Assembly: GCF_023558375.1 (NCBI RefSeq)
Contig: NZ_CP083762.1
Coordinates: forward strand, 336,273-400,272
Direction of reading: 5' to 3'
Origin: Chroococcidiopsis sp. CCMEE 29
GTDB taxonomy: Bacteria; Cyanobacteriota; Cyanobacteriia; Cyanobacteriales; Chroococcidiopsidaceae
DNA: 64,000 nucleotides
This document shows positions 33,105 through 41,682 of the stretch, piece by piece; position 1 is the first letter of the stretch; each line of letters begins with the position of its first letter. Made by a program: the position numbers and the translations under genes. The notes beneath the pieces are model-generated. The model made no database searches. It saw nothing but the letters and a program-made list of their open reading frames with translations, and had not been told where the DNA came from.

Positions 33105-33580
33105 GCGATCGCCCCAAATTCCTTACGAGAACCCAGATTAAACAGAGCGGTATCGGGCTGCCGTAGTTGGTTACGGTTAGCTTCTACCCCAGGAATGTTC
33201 AATACCTGGTGTTCTGGATTGATGCCGATAGCGTAGATCTCCCAAATCTCTTTGTTTTCAGGATTACGCCACTGAATCGAATTCAAGTAGATTGGACTGA
33301 CCGACTCAACTCCAGTTACACCTGCGGCTTGATAAAGCCTGCGTTCTGTGAAGCGGTCGAGGGAAATTAGCGATCGCGATCGGCTACTCAGCATGACAAT
33401 CTCACCGTTCAAGCTATGGTGAAATTCCACAGCGCTGCTAAACAAAGCTCCCCGAAAGCCCATTTGCAAAAACATCAGCACATCGGCAAAGCTAATTCCA
33501 GCGATCGCCACTAATAGCCGCGCCCGTTCTTTGCGTAACTGCAACCAGGAGAGAAACAGCGGTTTTTTCTTCTGAGTCAT
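33105..33580 (-). pseudogene. devC: devC 5' fragment (ABC exporter permease)
   Basis: About 158 residues of a DevC-type permease: a cytoplasmic start KKKPLFLSWLQLRKERARLL, the first membrane helix VAIAGISFADVLMFLQMGFR and a periplasmic part with SSAVEFHHSLNGEIVMLSSR. The full protein has near 385 residues. The frame is cut after KEFGAIA, where it meets the IS5 and, behind it, ParB sequence. DevBCA exports glycolipids or related lipids across the envelope in cyanobacteria. With devC cut and devA absent, the exporter is dead here. Confidence 0.8.
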
Positions 33581-33595
33581 TTCACTGCCATTTTC

Positions 33596-34789
33596 TCAAT
33601 TGACATCAATGGATACTTGAACACTCAAGTTGGTTAGACCTGCAACCTGACGGCTAGAGGCTTCATCCAACCGCACTTTCACTTCTACCACCCGCGCATC
33701 AAACTGAGCTGCCGGATCGGTGTTCAACACATCTTGTTTGTTGATTTCCAGCCCCACTTCTACAACCTCGCCGCGCAACACTTCTGAAAAAGTGTTGTTT
33801 TTGCTGATCACAGTTGCGGTTTGCCCGACTCGAATGTGGCTGAGATCCACCTCATACACTTCTGCCACTGCCACCATTCGCTGAGTTTGACCCAGACTGA
33901 TAATGCCTTGATCACCCACAAGTTCTCCAGGGCGAGTGTAGATTTTGAGGACTTGTCCATCTTGGGGCGATCGCACAGTCGCCAGATCCAGTTCTGCCTG
34001 TGCCCGTGCAACGCTTCCCTGAGCCGCAGCCACTTGCGATCGCGCCACATTCACATCTACCGGACGTACCTCAGCAATCTGGTCGAGCGTCGCCTGTGCT
34101 TCGGAAATCTGCTGCTGCCGCGATAGCTGAATCCGGCTCAAATTAACTTGCGCTTCGTTCAATTGTTGTCGTACTGTATCGGCGGTTAATTGCTTACCAT
34201 CCCGTAAAGATGCAGAAACGGCTCCTTCGCTATACAGCACCTGATATCGCCTTGCTTCCAGTGCCGCATTGTGCAGTTCTGCTTGCAGACGGGCGATCGT
34301 CGCTTCCTGCGCCCTAGTTTCCGTTTGCAGTTCTACTTGCTGGCGATCGACTACCCGCGCCTGTGCCTGAATTTGTCCTGACTTTGCACCTGCTTCTACC
34401 TGGCTTAGCTGGGCTTGAGCTACTCTCACCTGTTCCTGGGTTTCCTGGAGTGCTGCTAGCCGTCGCGCATAGGTATCCAGAACAGCAATTACATCGCCTT
34501 TGGAAATCTGTTGCCCGTGAATAACGTTGAGGGTTTCGACTCGTGCTCCATCCGCAGATGTAGGCGCAAACACCTGAATCACTTCACCTTCTGGCTCCAG
34601 TCGTCCTAAGGCTGAAACCTCCTGCACTACATGTGTCGCACTTTGTACTGGCTGAGGGGCTGAGCGAGTCAACTGCGATTGATAGGCGATGCCACTTGCG
34701 GGGATGAGTAGGCAACCCATAGCTACAGCGACCAGTCGGGGCGATCGGATCTTGGTTTGCCAGTCAGCAATTATCCAATTTGTGTTCAT
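33596..34789 (-). CDS. devB: DevB-type periplasmic adaptor (HlyD family)
   Basis: This 397-residue membrane fusion protein has one N-terminal membrane segment (about residues 15-37, SPRLVAVAMGCLLIPASGIA), the lipoyl half motifs VSALGRLEPEGEVIQVFAPT and VRSPQDGQVLKIYTRPGELV, a long coiled coil between (residues about 110-270) and a beta-barrel domain (AVAEVYEVDLSHIRVGQTAT). It links an inner-membrane DevC/DevA transporter to TolC. The devC fragment follows 15 bases downstream. It lacks its partners here, so it could only serve a transporter encoded elsewhere. Confidence 0.88.
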   Translation of the reverse strand: MNTNWIIADWQTKIRSPRLVAVAMGCLLIPASGIAYQSQLTRSAPQPVQSATHVVQEVSALGRLEPEGEVIQVFAPTSADGARVETLNVIHGQQISKGDVIAVLDTYARRLAALQETQEQVRVAQAQLSQVEAGAKSGQIQAQARVVDRQQVELQTETRAQEATIARLQAELHNAALEARRYQVLYSEGAVSASLRDGKQLTADTVRQQLNEAQVNLSRIQLSRQQQISEAQATLDQIAEVRPVDVNVARSQVAAAQGSVARAQAELDLATVRSPQDGQVLKIYTRPGELVGDQGIISLGQTQRMVAVAEVYEVDLSHIRVGQTATVISKNNTFSEVLRGEVVEVGLEINKQDVLNTDPAAQFDARVVEVKVRLDEASSRQVAGLTNLSVQVSIDVN

Positions 34790-34874
34790 TTTTAAGTTTC
34801 CAATTGTTTGAACGCAAGAAGGAGCGTGTCAGTCATGCAAATTTCTCCGAATCAAAGCACTGCATAACCACCCG

Positions 34875-35945
34875 CTACGTGAAGTATGATCTGCGCTCGG
34901 CTTGCCAGTGTTGATTGTCCATTGCAAATTTAGGTTTTGGCGGCATGGGGTGAAATTGCTCGCGCTCAAACCAATCCAGGTTATACCCAGGGGTGAATGG
35001 GACGAGATTAAAATTCACAAAGGCACGTAATCGGTTGGCAAGCGTCTGTCGGGCAAACGGCAAGGCAACATAGCGCCGTGCAATCGTCTCAAAGTTCTCT
35101 GCTGGGCGACCTGTTAGCTCATAAACATCTGTTGTTGGAGCACCAAACTCAAAGGCACCGCGCTTGTGGTCTTCAACGTAGTAGCGAAAGCTGCTCAGAA
35201 CAAACGGGCTAACACCTTGGATGCGTGCGGCTCTGACAAACATCCACATCGGCAAGTTTACAGGGAAGACCCGGCTCCCAAGCACCTTCTGAATCGTTGC
35301 AGCCATATCGTATGCAGACAGTAGCGCTGGGCCAGTCGGACGATAACGCTTGCCTGCATGGCGGTCAGGATCGGTCAAAGCCACAACAACAATACGGGCA
35401 ATATCTTCGTTGGACGGTGGTGCGTTGCGACTATGCCCAGTCAGCACAGGCCATATTCCCAGCAGAGTTGCAAAGTCAATCAGGCGCAAATAATTGTCCG
35501 CAAAGTAGCCAGGATTGACGTTCACATACGCGATGTTGGGCAGCATAGAAAACATTTGTTCGATCAGCCAAATTTGGCGCGTGTGCAGCGATGGATGATC
35601 GGGACTCGCTAACCACTGGCTCAACCCAACAATTGCTTCAAGCTTTGCTGCTTGGGCAGCGACAGCAAATGCAGTCGCACTTTGGAGCGCATACGGGTGA
35701 AGGGGTGGGCAGTAGTAGGCGCGTGTGGTTCCCTGCATGGCTACTAACAGTTGATCGGGATCGAACAAATCAGCGACCACTGTTTCCACTCCAAGCCGAT
35801 CGAGCCGCTTACTCCGCTCGTCCTGCGATCGCACAACAGCTTTCACGGGCAAATCTTGCTGACGCAGTTGGGTGATGACAGCGCTTCCTGTCTTGCCAGT
35901 TGCGCCCGTAACTAAGATTTTGGGTTGTTTGATGTTTATACTCAT
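34875..35945 (-). CDS. NmrA-like NAD(P)-binding protein
   Basis: This 356-residue atypical short-chain dehydrogenase/reductase starts with ILVTGATGKTGSAVITQLRQ (the Gly-rich NAD(P) loop), then VKAVVRSQDERSKRLDRLG and VETVVADLFDPDQL, the NmrA pattern. The catalytic Tyr-Lys pair is not obvious, as in NmrA-like redox sensors and quinone reductases. The C-terminal extension of about 90 residues (TPGYNLDWFEREQFHPMPPK) is unusual. The gene diverges from a PadR regulator over two palindromes, which suggests it is the regulator's target. devB lies 85 bases downstream. Confidence 0.85.
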   Translation of the reverse strand: MSINIKQPKILVTGATGKTGSAVITQLRQQDLPVKAVVRSQDERSKRLDRLGVETVVADLFDPDQLLVAMQGTTRAYYCPPLHPYALQSATAFAVAAQAAKLEAIVGLSQWLASPDHPSLHTRQIWLIEQMFSMLPNIAYVNVNPGYFADNYLRLIDFATLLGIWPVLTGHSRNAPPSNEDIARIVVVALTDPDRHAGKRYRPTGPALLSAYDMAATIQKVLGSRVFPVNLPMWMFVRAARIQGVSPFVLSSFRYYVEDHKRGAFEFGAPTTDVYELTGRPAENFETIARRYVALPFARQTLANRLRAFVNFNLVPFTPGYNLDWFEREQFHPMPPKPKFAMDNQHWQAERRSYFT

Positions 35946-35953
35946 TTCTTTTT

Positions 35954-36001
35954 ATTCAAGTTTTTGAATACAATAATTACGGTATACTCAAGAAATTGAA
36001 T
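35954..36001. promoter_or_regulatory. Paired palindromes in the NmrA/PadR intergenic region
   Basis: ATTCAA-GTTT-TTGAAT (35954-35969) and ACTCAA-GAAA-TTGAAT (35986-36001) have centres 32 bp apart, about three helical turns. They lie in the short gap between the divergent reductase and PadR genes and are the best candidates for PadR operators. Confidence 0.55.
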
Positions 36002-36038
36002 ATGTCAAGCCTATTTTTAATTCTTTTCTGGTTTTTCT

Positions 36039-36587
36039 ATGGCACTCAAGCACACCATCCTGGCATTCCTCTCTCGTCAATCCCTGAGCGGCTACGACGT
36101 TGCCAAAGAGTTTGCTGAAGGGTTTGGCAGTTGCTTTTGGAAAGCCAGTCAGCAGCAGGTTTACGCCGAACTAACCAAGCTTGAACAGCAGGGAAAAGTC
36201 GCCTATGAAGCAATTCCTCAACCGGGACGGTTGGATAAAAAAATTTATTCCATCACAGAGCAGGGGCAGCAAGAACTGCTCGACTGGCTGACAAAACCCT
36301 GCGAACCCAGTGCCATTCGTGAAGATTTAGGAGTAATGGGGTTGGCGGGTCATCTAGTTTCCCCTCAGGTCGTCATTCGCGAAATTGAGCGACGACGGCA
36401 GCTACACCTCGAAACGCTGCAACAGGTGAAAAAACTAGATGAGCATTTTGCCAAACATCTTGATTCACTAGAGTTGAAAGATCTCTACATGCATCTGATT
36501 ATTCGTCGTGGCATTCGCTATCAGGAGGAGTGGGTGGCGTGGTGTGATGAAGCGTTGGGGGCGATCGCACAGGCTGTCAAACAATAG
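36039..36587 (+). CDS. PadR-family transcriptional regulator
   Basis: This 182-residue protein has the N-terminal winged helix of PadR (ALKHTILAFLSRQSLSGYDV, FWKASQQQVYAELTKLEQQG, LDKKIYSITEQGQQELLDWL) and the Vir C-terminal dimerisation domain (residues about 95-180). PadR repressors respond to phenolic or other small compounds and usually control an adjacent detoxification gene, here the divergent NmrA-like reductase. The paired palindromes upstream are probable binding sites. Confidence 0.9.
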   Translation: MALKHTILAFLSRQSLSGYDVAKEFAEGFGSCFWKASQQQVYAELTKLEQQGKVAYEAIPQPGRLDKKIYSITEQGQQELLDWLTKPCEPSAIREDLGVMGLAGHLVSPQVVIREIERRRQLHLETLQQVKKLDEHFAKHLDSLELKDLYMHLIIRRGIRYQEEWVAWCDEALGAIAQAVKQ

Positions 36588-36610
36588 GGATTGAGAAAGG
36601 AACAATCGCC

Positions 36611-37482
36611 GGAGGTGTTATCAAGCTGTGGATGTGGTAACCTTTACTTTGAGAGTAACATCAGAAGATTTGATGGAAGGAGCCATGATTATACAAGTAT
36701 TACACTGTCCTAATTGTCATGGTACAGATATTGTAAAACATGGCAAGTCTCCAGAAGGAAAGCAGCGGTATAAATGCCGGGAGACTGCCTGCGATGGTCG
36801 GACATTTATCTTAGATTATGCTTATCCAGGTCAATCTCGTCAAGTGAAACAGCAGATTGTGGATATGGCACTAAATGGTAGTGGAGTTCGGGATACAGCT
36901 CGGGTTTTACACGTTAGCCCCAGTACTGTGATTCGAGAATTAAAAAAAAGAACATACACTCCAGCAAGTCAATCTTCAGGCGTTAAAGCAACTGAATCCA
37001 GAGCTTCTTGAAGTTGACATTCGTCTTGCTAAGCCGCCTCAAGAGTCTGATGGATCAGAATCTGAGCTAGATGAAATGTGGAGTTATGTTGGCAAGAAGT
37101 CTAACCCTCGTTGGCTATGGCATGCAATTGACCATCGAAGTGGTAAGGTTCTAGCCTACGTGTTTGGTCGGCGCAAGGATGAAGTTTTTCTCCAGTTGAA
37201 AGAGCTGCTGGAGCCTTTCGGAATTAGTCGCTTTTACACTGATGGCTGGGGAGCTTACGAGCGTCATCTAGAAGCTCTAAAGCATGAGGTTGGTAAACAG
37301 AACATGCAAAAAATAGAAAGCAAACATATAAATTTACGTACACGTATTAAACGTTTAGTGCGAAAAACAATCTGTTTTTCCAAGACAATTCAGATGCATG
37401 ACATTGTAATTGGGTTATTCATCAATCGCTATGAGTTTGAGGTTTCAATTTAAGCTCTTATCCACAGCTTGATAACACCTCC
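36611..37482 (+). mobile_element. IS1-family element
   Basis: Inverted ends GGAGGTGTTATCAAGCTGTG at 36611 and its complement ending at 37482 bound an 872-bp element. No 8- or 9-bp duplication is visible in the flanks. The right end contains TTATCCACA, which equals a DnaA box; probably coincidence. Confidence 0.85.
36685..37453 (+). pseudogene. IS1-type transposase with frameshift
   Basis: InsA-like part from 36685 (CPNCHGTDIVKHGKSPEGKQ zinc ribbon, then the HTH SGVRDTARVLHVSPSTVIRE) and InsB-like DDE part (ELDEMWSYVGKKSNPRWLWH, YTDGWGAYERHL, RIKRLVRKTICFSKTIQMHD). The frames change at a run of eight A followed by G near 36940-36948. IS1 uses a frameshift at an A-run to make its transposase; here the needed shift is +1 or -2 rather than the classical -1, so it may instead be a mutation or need transcriptional slippage. 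Confidence 0.85.
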
Positions 37483-37583
37483 CACAAATTTAGGAATGGT
37501 TGCGAAGGCATTCGCCAGGGAAAAGAGCCGCTACAGACGTTAGAAAAGATCGCAGTGGGTAGAAACGAAGGATTGTAAATTAG

Positions 37584-37769
37584 ATGTCTCAAACCCCAAC
37601 AGAACTACAATGGGAGAGACTATGTAGCTTGGTATCAGTACTATCGGTAACCCGAAGATATATTTGTCGAATGGAGATTGTAGGAGGTTTCTTGTACGTG
37701 ACGACCCAATCTTGCGATGCGGATAACTTGCAAACCTATATATTTGACTCGGAGGGGGATTTACTATGA
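37584..37769 (+). CDS. Small hypothetical protein, 61 residues
   Basis: ATG at 37584, product MSQTPTELQWERLCSLVSVL and so on, with a Tyr- and Thr-containing strand-rich C-terminus (EIVGGFLYVTTQSCDADNLQ). No family recognised. The stop overlaps the next start in ATGA, the main support for both being real. The 90 bases before it follow the IS1 and show no feature. Confidence 0.4.
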   Translation: MSQTPTELQWERLCSLVSVLSVTRRYICRMEIVGGFLYVTTQSCDADNLQTYIFDSEGDLL

Positions 37770-37969
37770 ATCGGGTGGAAATAATGCACCTTTCCCATGC
37801 TCAAATTCCTGCCTATGTCGAAAATCAAGTGGCTCTGGGTCGCGATCGTGTATCCATCCTCAAGGAAATCGCTGCCTTGAGAAACGACATCGTACTCCTC
37901 TCAGTGCGCGATGATGAGAGCACTTTCCAACAGAAACTTCAGGCTGCTCTCAAGCCTTCTCAGCAATAG
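37766..37969 (+). CDS. Small hypothetical protein, 67 residues
   Basis: It begins with an ATGA overlap to the preceding gene. The product MNRVEIMHLSHAQIPAYVEN and so on is soluble and helical (QVALGRDRVSILKEIAALRN), ending in a charged tail. No family recognised. Followed by the fragment zone at 38 kb. Confidence 0.4.
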   Translation: MNRVEIMHLSHAQIPAYVENQVALGRDRVSILKEIAALRNDIVLLSVRDDESTFQQKLQAALKPSQQ

Positions 37970-38029
37970 AGGTACACTACCACCAAACCTACTCAGAGGT
38001 TTTTAGCCTAGAAGTAGCCTAGAAGGAGT

Positions 38030-38180
38030 TGTTTCAGCAACTAGGCTATGACAATGCTTCAGCCAGATTGCTTGTGATCGTAAAAGTCCCACGCTGCTTC
38101 CACTCGAACTGCTGCTCCTGGGATAAAAGCAGCCCTAGCCAAATATTGACCAGTGGCTCTCCAAGGCTGGTGCAGGATTT
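38030..38180 (-). pseudogene. C-terminal remnant related to the 230-residue protein
   Basis: The minus strand encodes a stretch with EPLVNIWLGLLLSQEQQFEW, then KQRGTF, which matches the C-terminal domain of the hypothetical protein at 15501-16193 (MPLVDVWLGLLLSQQQYVWE). The upstream part is gone: it runs directly into HlyD-type sequence near 38181. Confidence 0.5.
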
Positions 38181-38181
38181 G

Positions 38182-38664
38182 TCAAAGGCGCTGGAAACGG
38201 TCGTAGTTATTCTGGGCAATGGTGAGACTCGCCCAAGCTGAGCGTCTATTTGCCTCAGCTTGGGCAATGTCTTGGCTGCGGGGACCATTGCGCGCCTCTA
38301 AGTATCGAGCATGGGCTAAGTCCACTGTAGCTTTGACCTCAGCAACTTCATGAATACCGCGACTGGTATCCATGCGAGCTAAAACCTGCCCTTGACGCAC
38401 GGCTTGTCCTTGCTCTACATAGAGGTTTGTCAGCAATCCAGCCTCTTTAGGACCTACATTGACCTTACGGTTTGGAGTCACTTGCCCGGCCGAAGTAATT
38501 CGGATATCTGCATCGAGCTGTTCAACTGTTGCTGTGAATTTCTCGAACTCCTTAGCAGGATCTGAACGAGGAAACAGCAGATACGTTAGAACACCAATTC
38601 CCACCGTTGCAAGACCGACTAGTAACCAGCGCCAGAGTGCTGAAAGCTGATAAAAGTTTTTCAT
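38182..38664 (-). pseudogene. HlyD-family adaptor, 5' fragment
   Basis: From the ATG at 38664 (MKNFYQLSALWRWLLVGLAT) about 160 residues of a membrane fusion protein follow: one membrane helix, then ITSAGQVTPNRKVNVGPKEA with VRQGQVLARMDTSR (first lipoyl half) and the start of the coiled coil ending NNYDRFQRL. The rest is replaced by unrelated sequence. The ATG lies one base from a copy of the transposon-like end, so the gene lost its promoter and binding site as well. Confidence 0.75.
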
Positions 38665-38689
38665 GGGTGTGGTCAAGACTAGTTGTTAG
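38665..38689 (+). repeat. Solo copy of the transposon-like terminal repeat
   Basis: GGGTGTGGTCAAGACTAG and following bases match the 25-bp ends of the unit at 13686-15479 with a few changes. It abuts the first codon of the HlyD fragment. I see no inverted partner within the next 1 kb, so it is the left end of a decayed or larger relative. Confidence 0.55.
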
Positions 38690-39119
38690 ACGGGCTCTGT
38701 TGTTGTGCCGCCTGCATGAGCAATGTGATAGTCCCCAAGCAGTTGGCTGTCGGGTATTCAGGAATATACTCTATAAGTTTCTAGCATCATGCGGTGAGTT
38801 CTTCTTCAATTCTTTTGTAGTATGTCGTATTATAAAAGAGAGTGCAACGCTACTTAATGGCAGCACTCACTGCTTAAATGAAGTAGAAGGGATAGGCTAT
38901 CTATCTTTGGTAGCGCTCTAGAGCTATTGTTTCTTGCTTACACTTATGCCATAACTGAGCTTGAGCGCTATCAGCAACAGGTTTATAACACTACTTTCGT
39001 TTTTAACTGGTTAAGTGTAATTTTTTTTGCTAAATCCCAATGAAATCCGCTGAAACTGTTGATTCTTCTTTAGATTAGAATTAACAGCAAAATTATTCAA
39101 CTCAAAGGTACTCCCGACT
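38690..39119. other. Intergenic stretch without recognised gene
   Basis: Contains an inverted repeat GAGTGC...GCACTC near 38840-38870 and AT-rich DNA before the next gene, but no protein-like reading frame. Part of it may be the inside of the element whose end lies at 38665. Confidence 0.4.
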
Positions 39120-39857
39120 GTGCAAGACTCCCAGCGCTTCAACCAGACATCAGATCCTACGCTCGCTAAACTATTAGAAGTTGATTCACAATTAGCAGCT
39201 CAAGAAGCTGAGTTGAGCGCGAAATTCCAGGATATTCAGGAGAAACGCACGAGTCTCAAAACAGTCATCAGCCTGTTCACTCCAGCAGACACTCCCGCTA
39301 CTGTAACTGTTGAGGAACCAAGCGAGACACCATCCGCTACTGTAGCTGTTGAGGAACCATCTGAGGCGCTATCTACTGAGACACTCAGGGAACCCGAACC
39401 TATAGCCGAGGAGCTAGCAACACCACAGGAGACCGCCAAAGGAAATGGCACTGTCCAACCGCAGATGCCGCTAACGCCAGATATCCAGCCCCAGGAAGCG
39501 AAAAAGACCCCATCCTCAGTACGCACAAAGCAGACTAACAAGTCCGCTCCGCTCAGGAAAACAGCTAGAAAAATTGAGGGTTGGCAGCAGTATCTGCAAG
39601 AAGAGTTTGAGCAAACTGCTCTATCTGAGGCAGTCCTCAAAGTTCTGCAACGTCAACGAGATAAAGTACTAGAGATCCCTGCAATTTTAGATGTCATCTT
39701 TGTGGATGAGATTCCTCAAGCAACCCGTACTAAGGCTCGTCGCCAGATTACAAATATTCTCTCTGAAGGCGTGAGGAAGAACAAATGGTATCGTGGTCAG
39801 GCAGGGAAATACAGCATGTCCAAAGCAGCAGCCGAGGCCGTGGTACTGTCAAGTTAA
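39120..39857 (+). CDS. Hypothetical protein with repeat linker and C-terminal domain
   Basis: GTG start, 245 residues. An N-terminal coiled coil (LLEVDSQLAAQEAELSAKFQ) is followed by an acidic Pro/Thr linker with a short internal duplication (VEEPSETPS and VEEPSEALS near residues 60-80), a basic stretch and a compact C-terminal helical domain (QTALSEAVLKVLQRQRDKVL, then TKARRQITNILSEGVRKNKW) that looks like a winged-helix DNA-binding fold. I do not know the family. It may be a plasmid structural or regulatory protein. Confidence 0.6.
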   Translation: MQDSQRFNQTSDPTLAKLLEVDSQLAAQEAELSAKFQDIQEKRTSLKTVISLFTPADTPATVTVEEPSETPSATVAVEEPSEALSTETLREPEPIAEELATPQETAKGNGTVQPQMPLTPDIQPQEAKKTPSSVRTKQTNKSAPLRKTARKIEGWQQYLQEEFEQTALSEAVLKVLQRQRDKVLEIPAILDVIFVDEIPQATRTKARRQITNILSEGVRKNKWYRGQAGKYSMSKAAAEAVVLSS

Positions 39858-39869
39858 GCCCCTGTTGAT

Positions 39870-40019
39870 TCAGCTATGTGAGCCAGTCACCCACTGTCTG
39901 TAGGTAGATTGGCTCAAAGCATTGTTGACAACCCGTGGAGTATGAGTGGCATTGAGTGTTTTACGGAAAAAACGTTCTGCTGCAGTGGCATCTCGGTTGG
40001 CGGTAAGTAAAAAGTCTAG
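39870..40019 (-). pseudogene. IS6-family transposase fragment
   Basis: About 50 codons: LDFLLTANRDATAAERFFRK, then TLNATHTPRVVN, equal to the region after the second DDE strand of IS6 transposases. It is cut on both sides; the IS21 begins just beyond. Confidence 0.65.
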
Positions 40020-40107
40020 GCTCAATAGGTGTTTCGGGGAGATGAAGAGCCAAGTATTCAGCGAAGATTAAACAGACCGCAAAACGCCGACTAATAAGGC
40101 TGGTTGG

Positions 40108-41682
40108 TTGACAAAAAATAAGACACTGGAAAGCGCCGATTACAAGTGTGAATGCAAGCAAGCGCCAGTGTCGAGTCGTGTAAATTTCAAGCAAGTTCAA
40201 CTGTACCTCAAAGCGAGGGCAAATGGCTGTACTCAGGAAACGGCAGCAGCCAAGGGAGGATTTAGTGTGCGGACAGGAAGAAGAATAGAAAAAGGGGAAC
40301 ATCAGCCCAACCGAGGAAAGCCGCGCCACTGGAGGACAAGAAAAGATCCATTTGCAGATGTATGGGACAGCGAGTTAGTACCGATGTTAGAGCGCCAGCC
40401 GCAATTGCGAGCGATGACACTATTTGAATACTTGCAAGAGAAATATCCCAACAAGTATGACTCCTCGAAACTGCGAACATTACAAAAACGGGTGCAGCAG
40501 TGGAAAGCGACAGCCGGACCACCAAAAGAAGTAATGTTTGAGCAACGACACCAACCAGGAGAAATGGGACTATCAGATTTTACTCATTTCCAGCAGGCGA
40601 CGATTACTCTAGGCGGGAAACCCTTCAAGCATCTGCTGTATCACTATCGGCTGGCATATAGTGGCTGGCAATATGTGCAAATTGTACAGGGAGGAGAAAG
40701 TTTTGTTGCTTTAGCTCAAGGACTACAAAATGCGCTGCAACGCAGTGGTGGTAGTCCCAAGATACATCGAACGGATAGCTTGAGCGCCGCATACCGAAAT
40801 TCAACTCCTCAAGCTCATGAAGATTTAACGCAACGCTATCAACAGCTATGCGCCCATTATTACATGCAGCCAACCAGGAATAATCGTGGTCAATCGCACG
40901 AAAATGGTGCAATAGAATCATCTCACGGACACTTCAAACAACGATTACACCAAGCCTTACTGTTGAGAGGCTCAACCGACTTTGACAGTATAGGCAGCTA
41001 TCAACAGTTTATTAACCGGGTAATTGATAAACTCAATCAGCGATGCCAGGTGAAATTTGAACAGGAATGTAGTCATCTACAAACCCTACCGCTGCACGCT
41101 TACGCCGATTATGAAGTGCTTAGTGTCACAGTCACTAGTCACAGTACGATAACAGCCAGATGCGTCCTTTATACCGTTCCGTCTCAACTGGTTGGGCAGC
41201 GCTTGACAGTACATTTATATCATGACCGCCTAGTTGGATTTTTAGTCAATCAGAAAGTCGTAGAACTAGCAAGAGTTTACCCACCCCACAATAGTGATAA
41301 ACGACGCGCTCGAAGCGTCAATTACCGCCATGTGATTCATAGCTTGAGGCGAAAACCTAGAGCCTTCTTGCAGTACCGTTGGCGCGAGGATTTACTCCCA
41401 AACGAATATTATCGACGGATTTGGCAGCAGCTAAGCGAACAGTTTACTCCCTATGAAGCTTGCCGCCTGATGGTGGAAAGCCTGTACATCGCTGCAGTGC
41501 AGGATAAAGAATATCTAGTCGCTCTGTGGCTGGAGGGACAGTTACGCTCGCGCAGCCTAACTTTGTCGCGCTTACAACAACAATTTCACTGCCCACCAAC
41601 CAAAAAATCTTTTGACACTTCTAGCGTCGAACAGCATTCCTTATCTAGTTATGACCGACTCTTACAGCATCAAGCCCCCTAG
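40108..41682 (+). CDS. IS21-family transposase (IstA-like)
   Basis: This 524-residue transposase has an N-terminal HTH (VNFKQVQLYLKARANGCTQE), an integrase core (MGLSDFTHFQQATITLGGKP, HRTDSLSAAYRNSTPQAHED, RGQSHENGAIESSHGHFKQR for the D, D, E residues) and a C-terminal Mu-type beta domain. It overlaps istB by about 30 bases. The right end of the element shows the multiple terminal repeats of IS21; I could not find the left end, which may have been lost next to the IS6 remnant. Confidence 0.88.
   Translation: MTKNKTLESADYKCECKQAPVSSRVNFKQVQLYLKARANGCTQETAAAKGGFSVRTGRRIEKGEHQPNRGKPRHWRTRKDPFADVWDSELVPMLERQPQLRAMTLFEYLQEKYPNKYDSSKLRTLQKRVQQWKATAGPPKEVMFEQRHQPGEMGLSDFTHFQQATITLGGKPFKHLLYHYRLAYSGWQYVQIVQGGESFVALAQGLQNALQRSGGSPKIHRTDSLSAAYRNSTPQAHEDLTQRYQQLCAHYYMQPTRNNRGQSHENGAIESSHGHFKQRLHQALLLRGSTDFDSIGSYQQFINRVIDKLNQRCQVKFEQECSHLQTLPLHAYADYEVLSVTVTSHSTITARCVLYTVPSQLVGQRLTVHLYHDRLVGFLVNQKVVELARVYPPHNSDKRRARSVNYRHVIHSLRRKPRAFLQYRWREDLLPNEYYRRIWQQLSEQFTPYEACRLMVESLYIAAVQDKEYLVALWLEGQLRSRSLTLSRLQQQFHCPPTKKSFDTSSVEQHSLSSYDRLLQHQAP

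Noticed and set aside
35986-36001. Similarity of the PadR palindrome to the stem-loop after the frameshift site (49140-49155), both containing TCAAGAAATTGAA
   Set aside because: A 13-base match between AT-rich palindromes in unrelated contexts is probably chance; one is intergenic and the other lies inside a coding region.
37458-37466. A perfect DnaA box TTATCCACA
   Set aside because: It is part of the terminal repeat of the IS1, stands alone and has no AT-rich unwinding region or rep gene nearby, so it is not called an origin.
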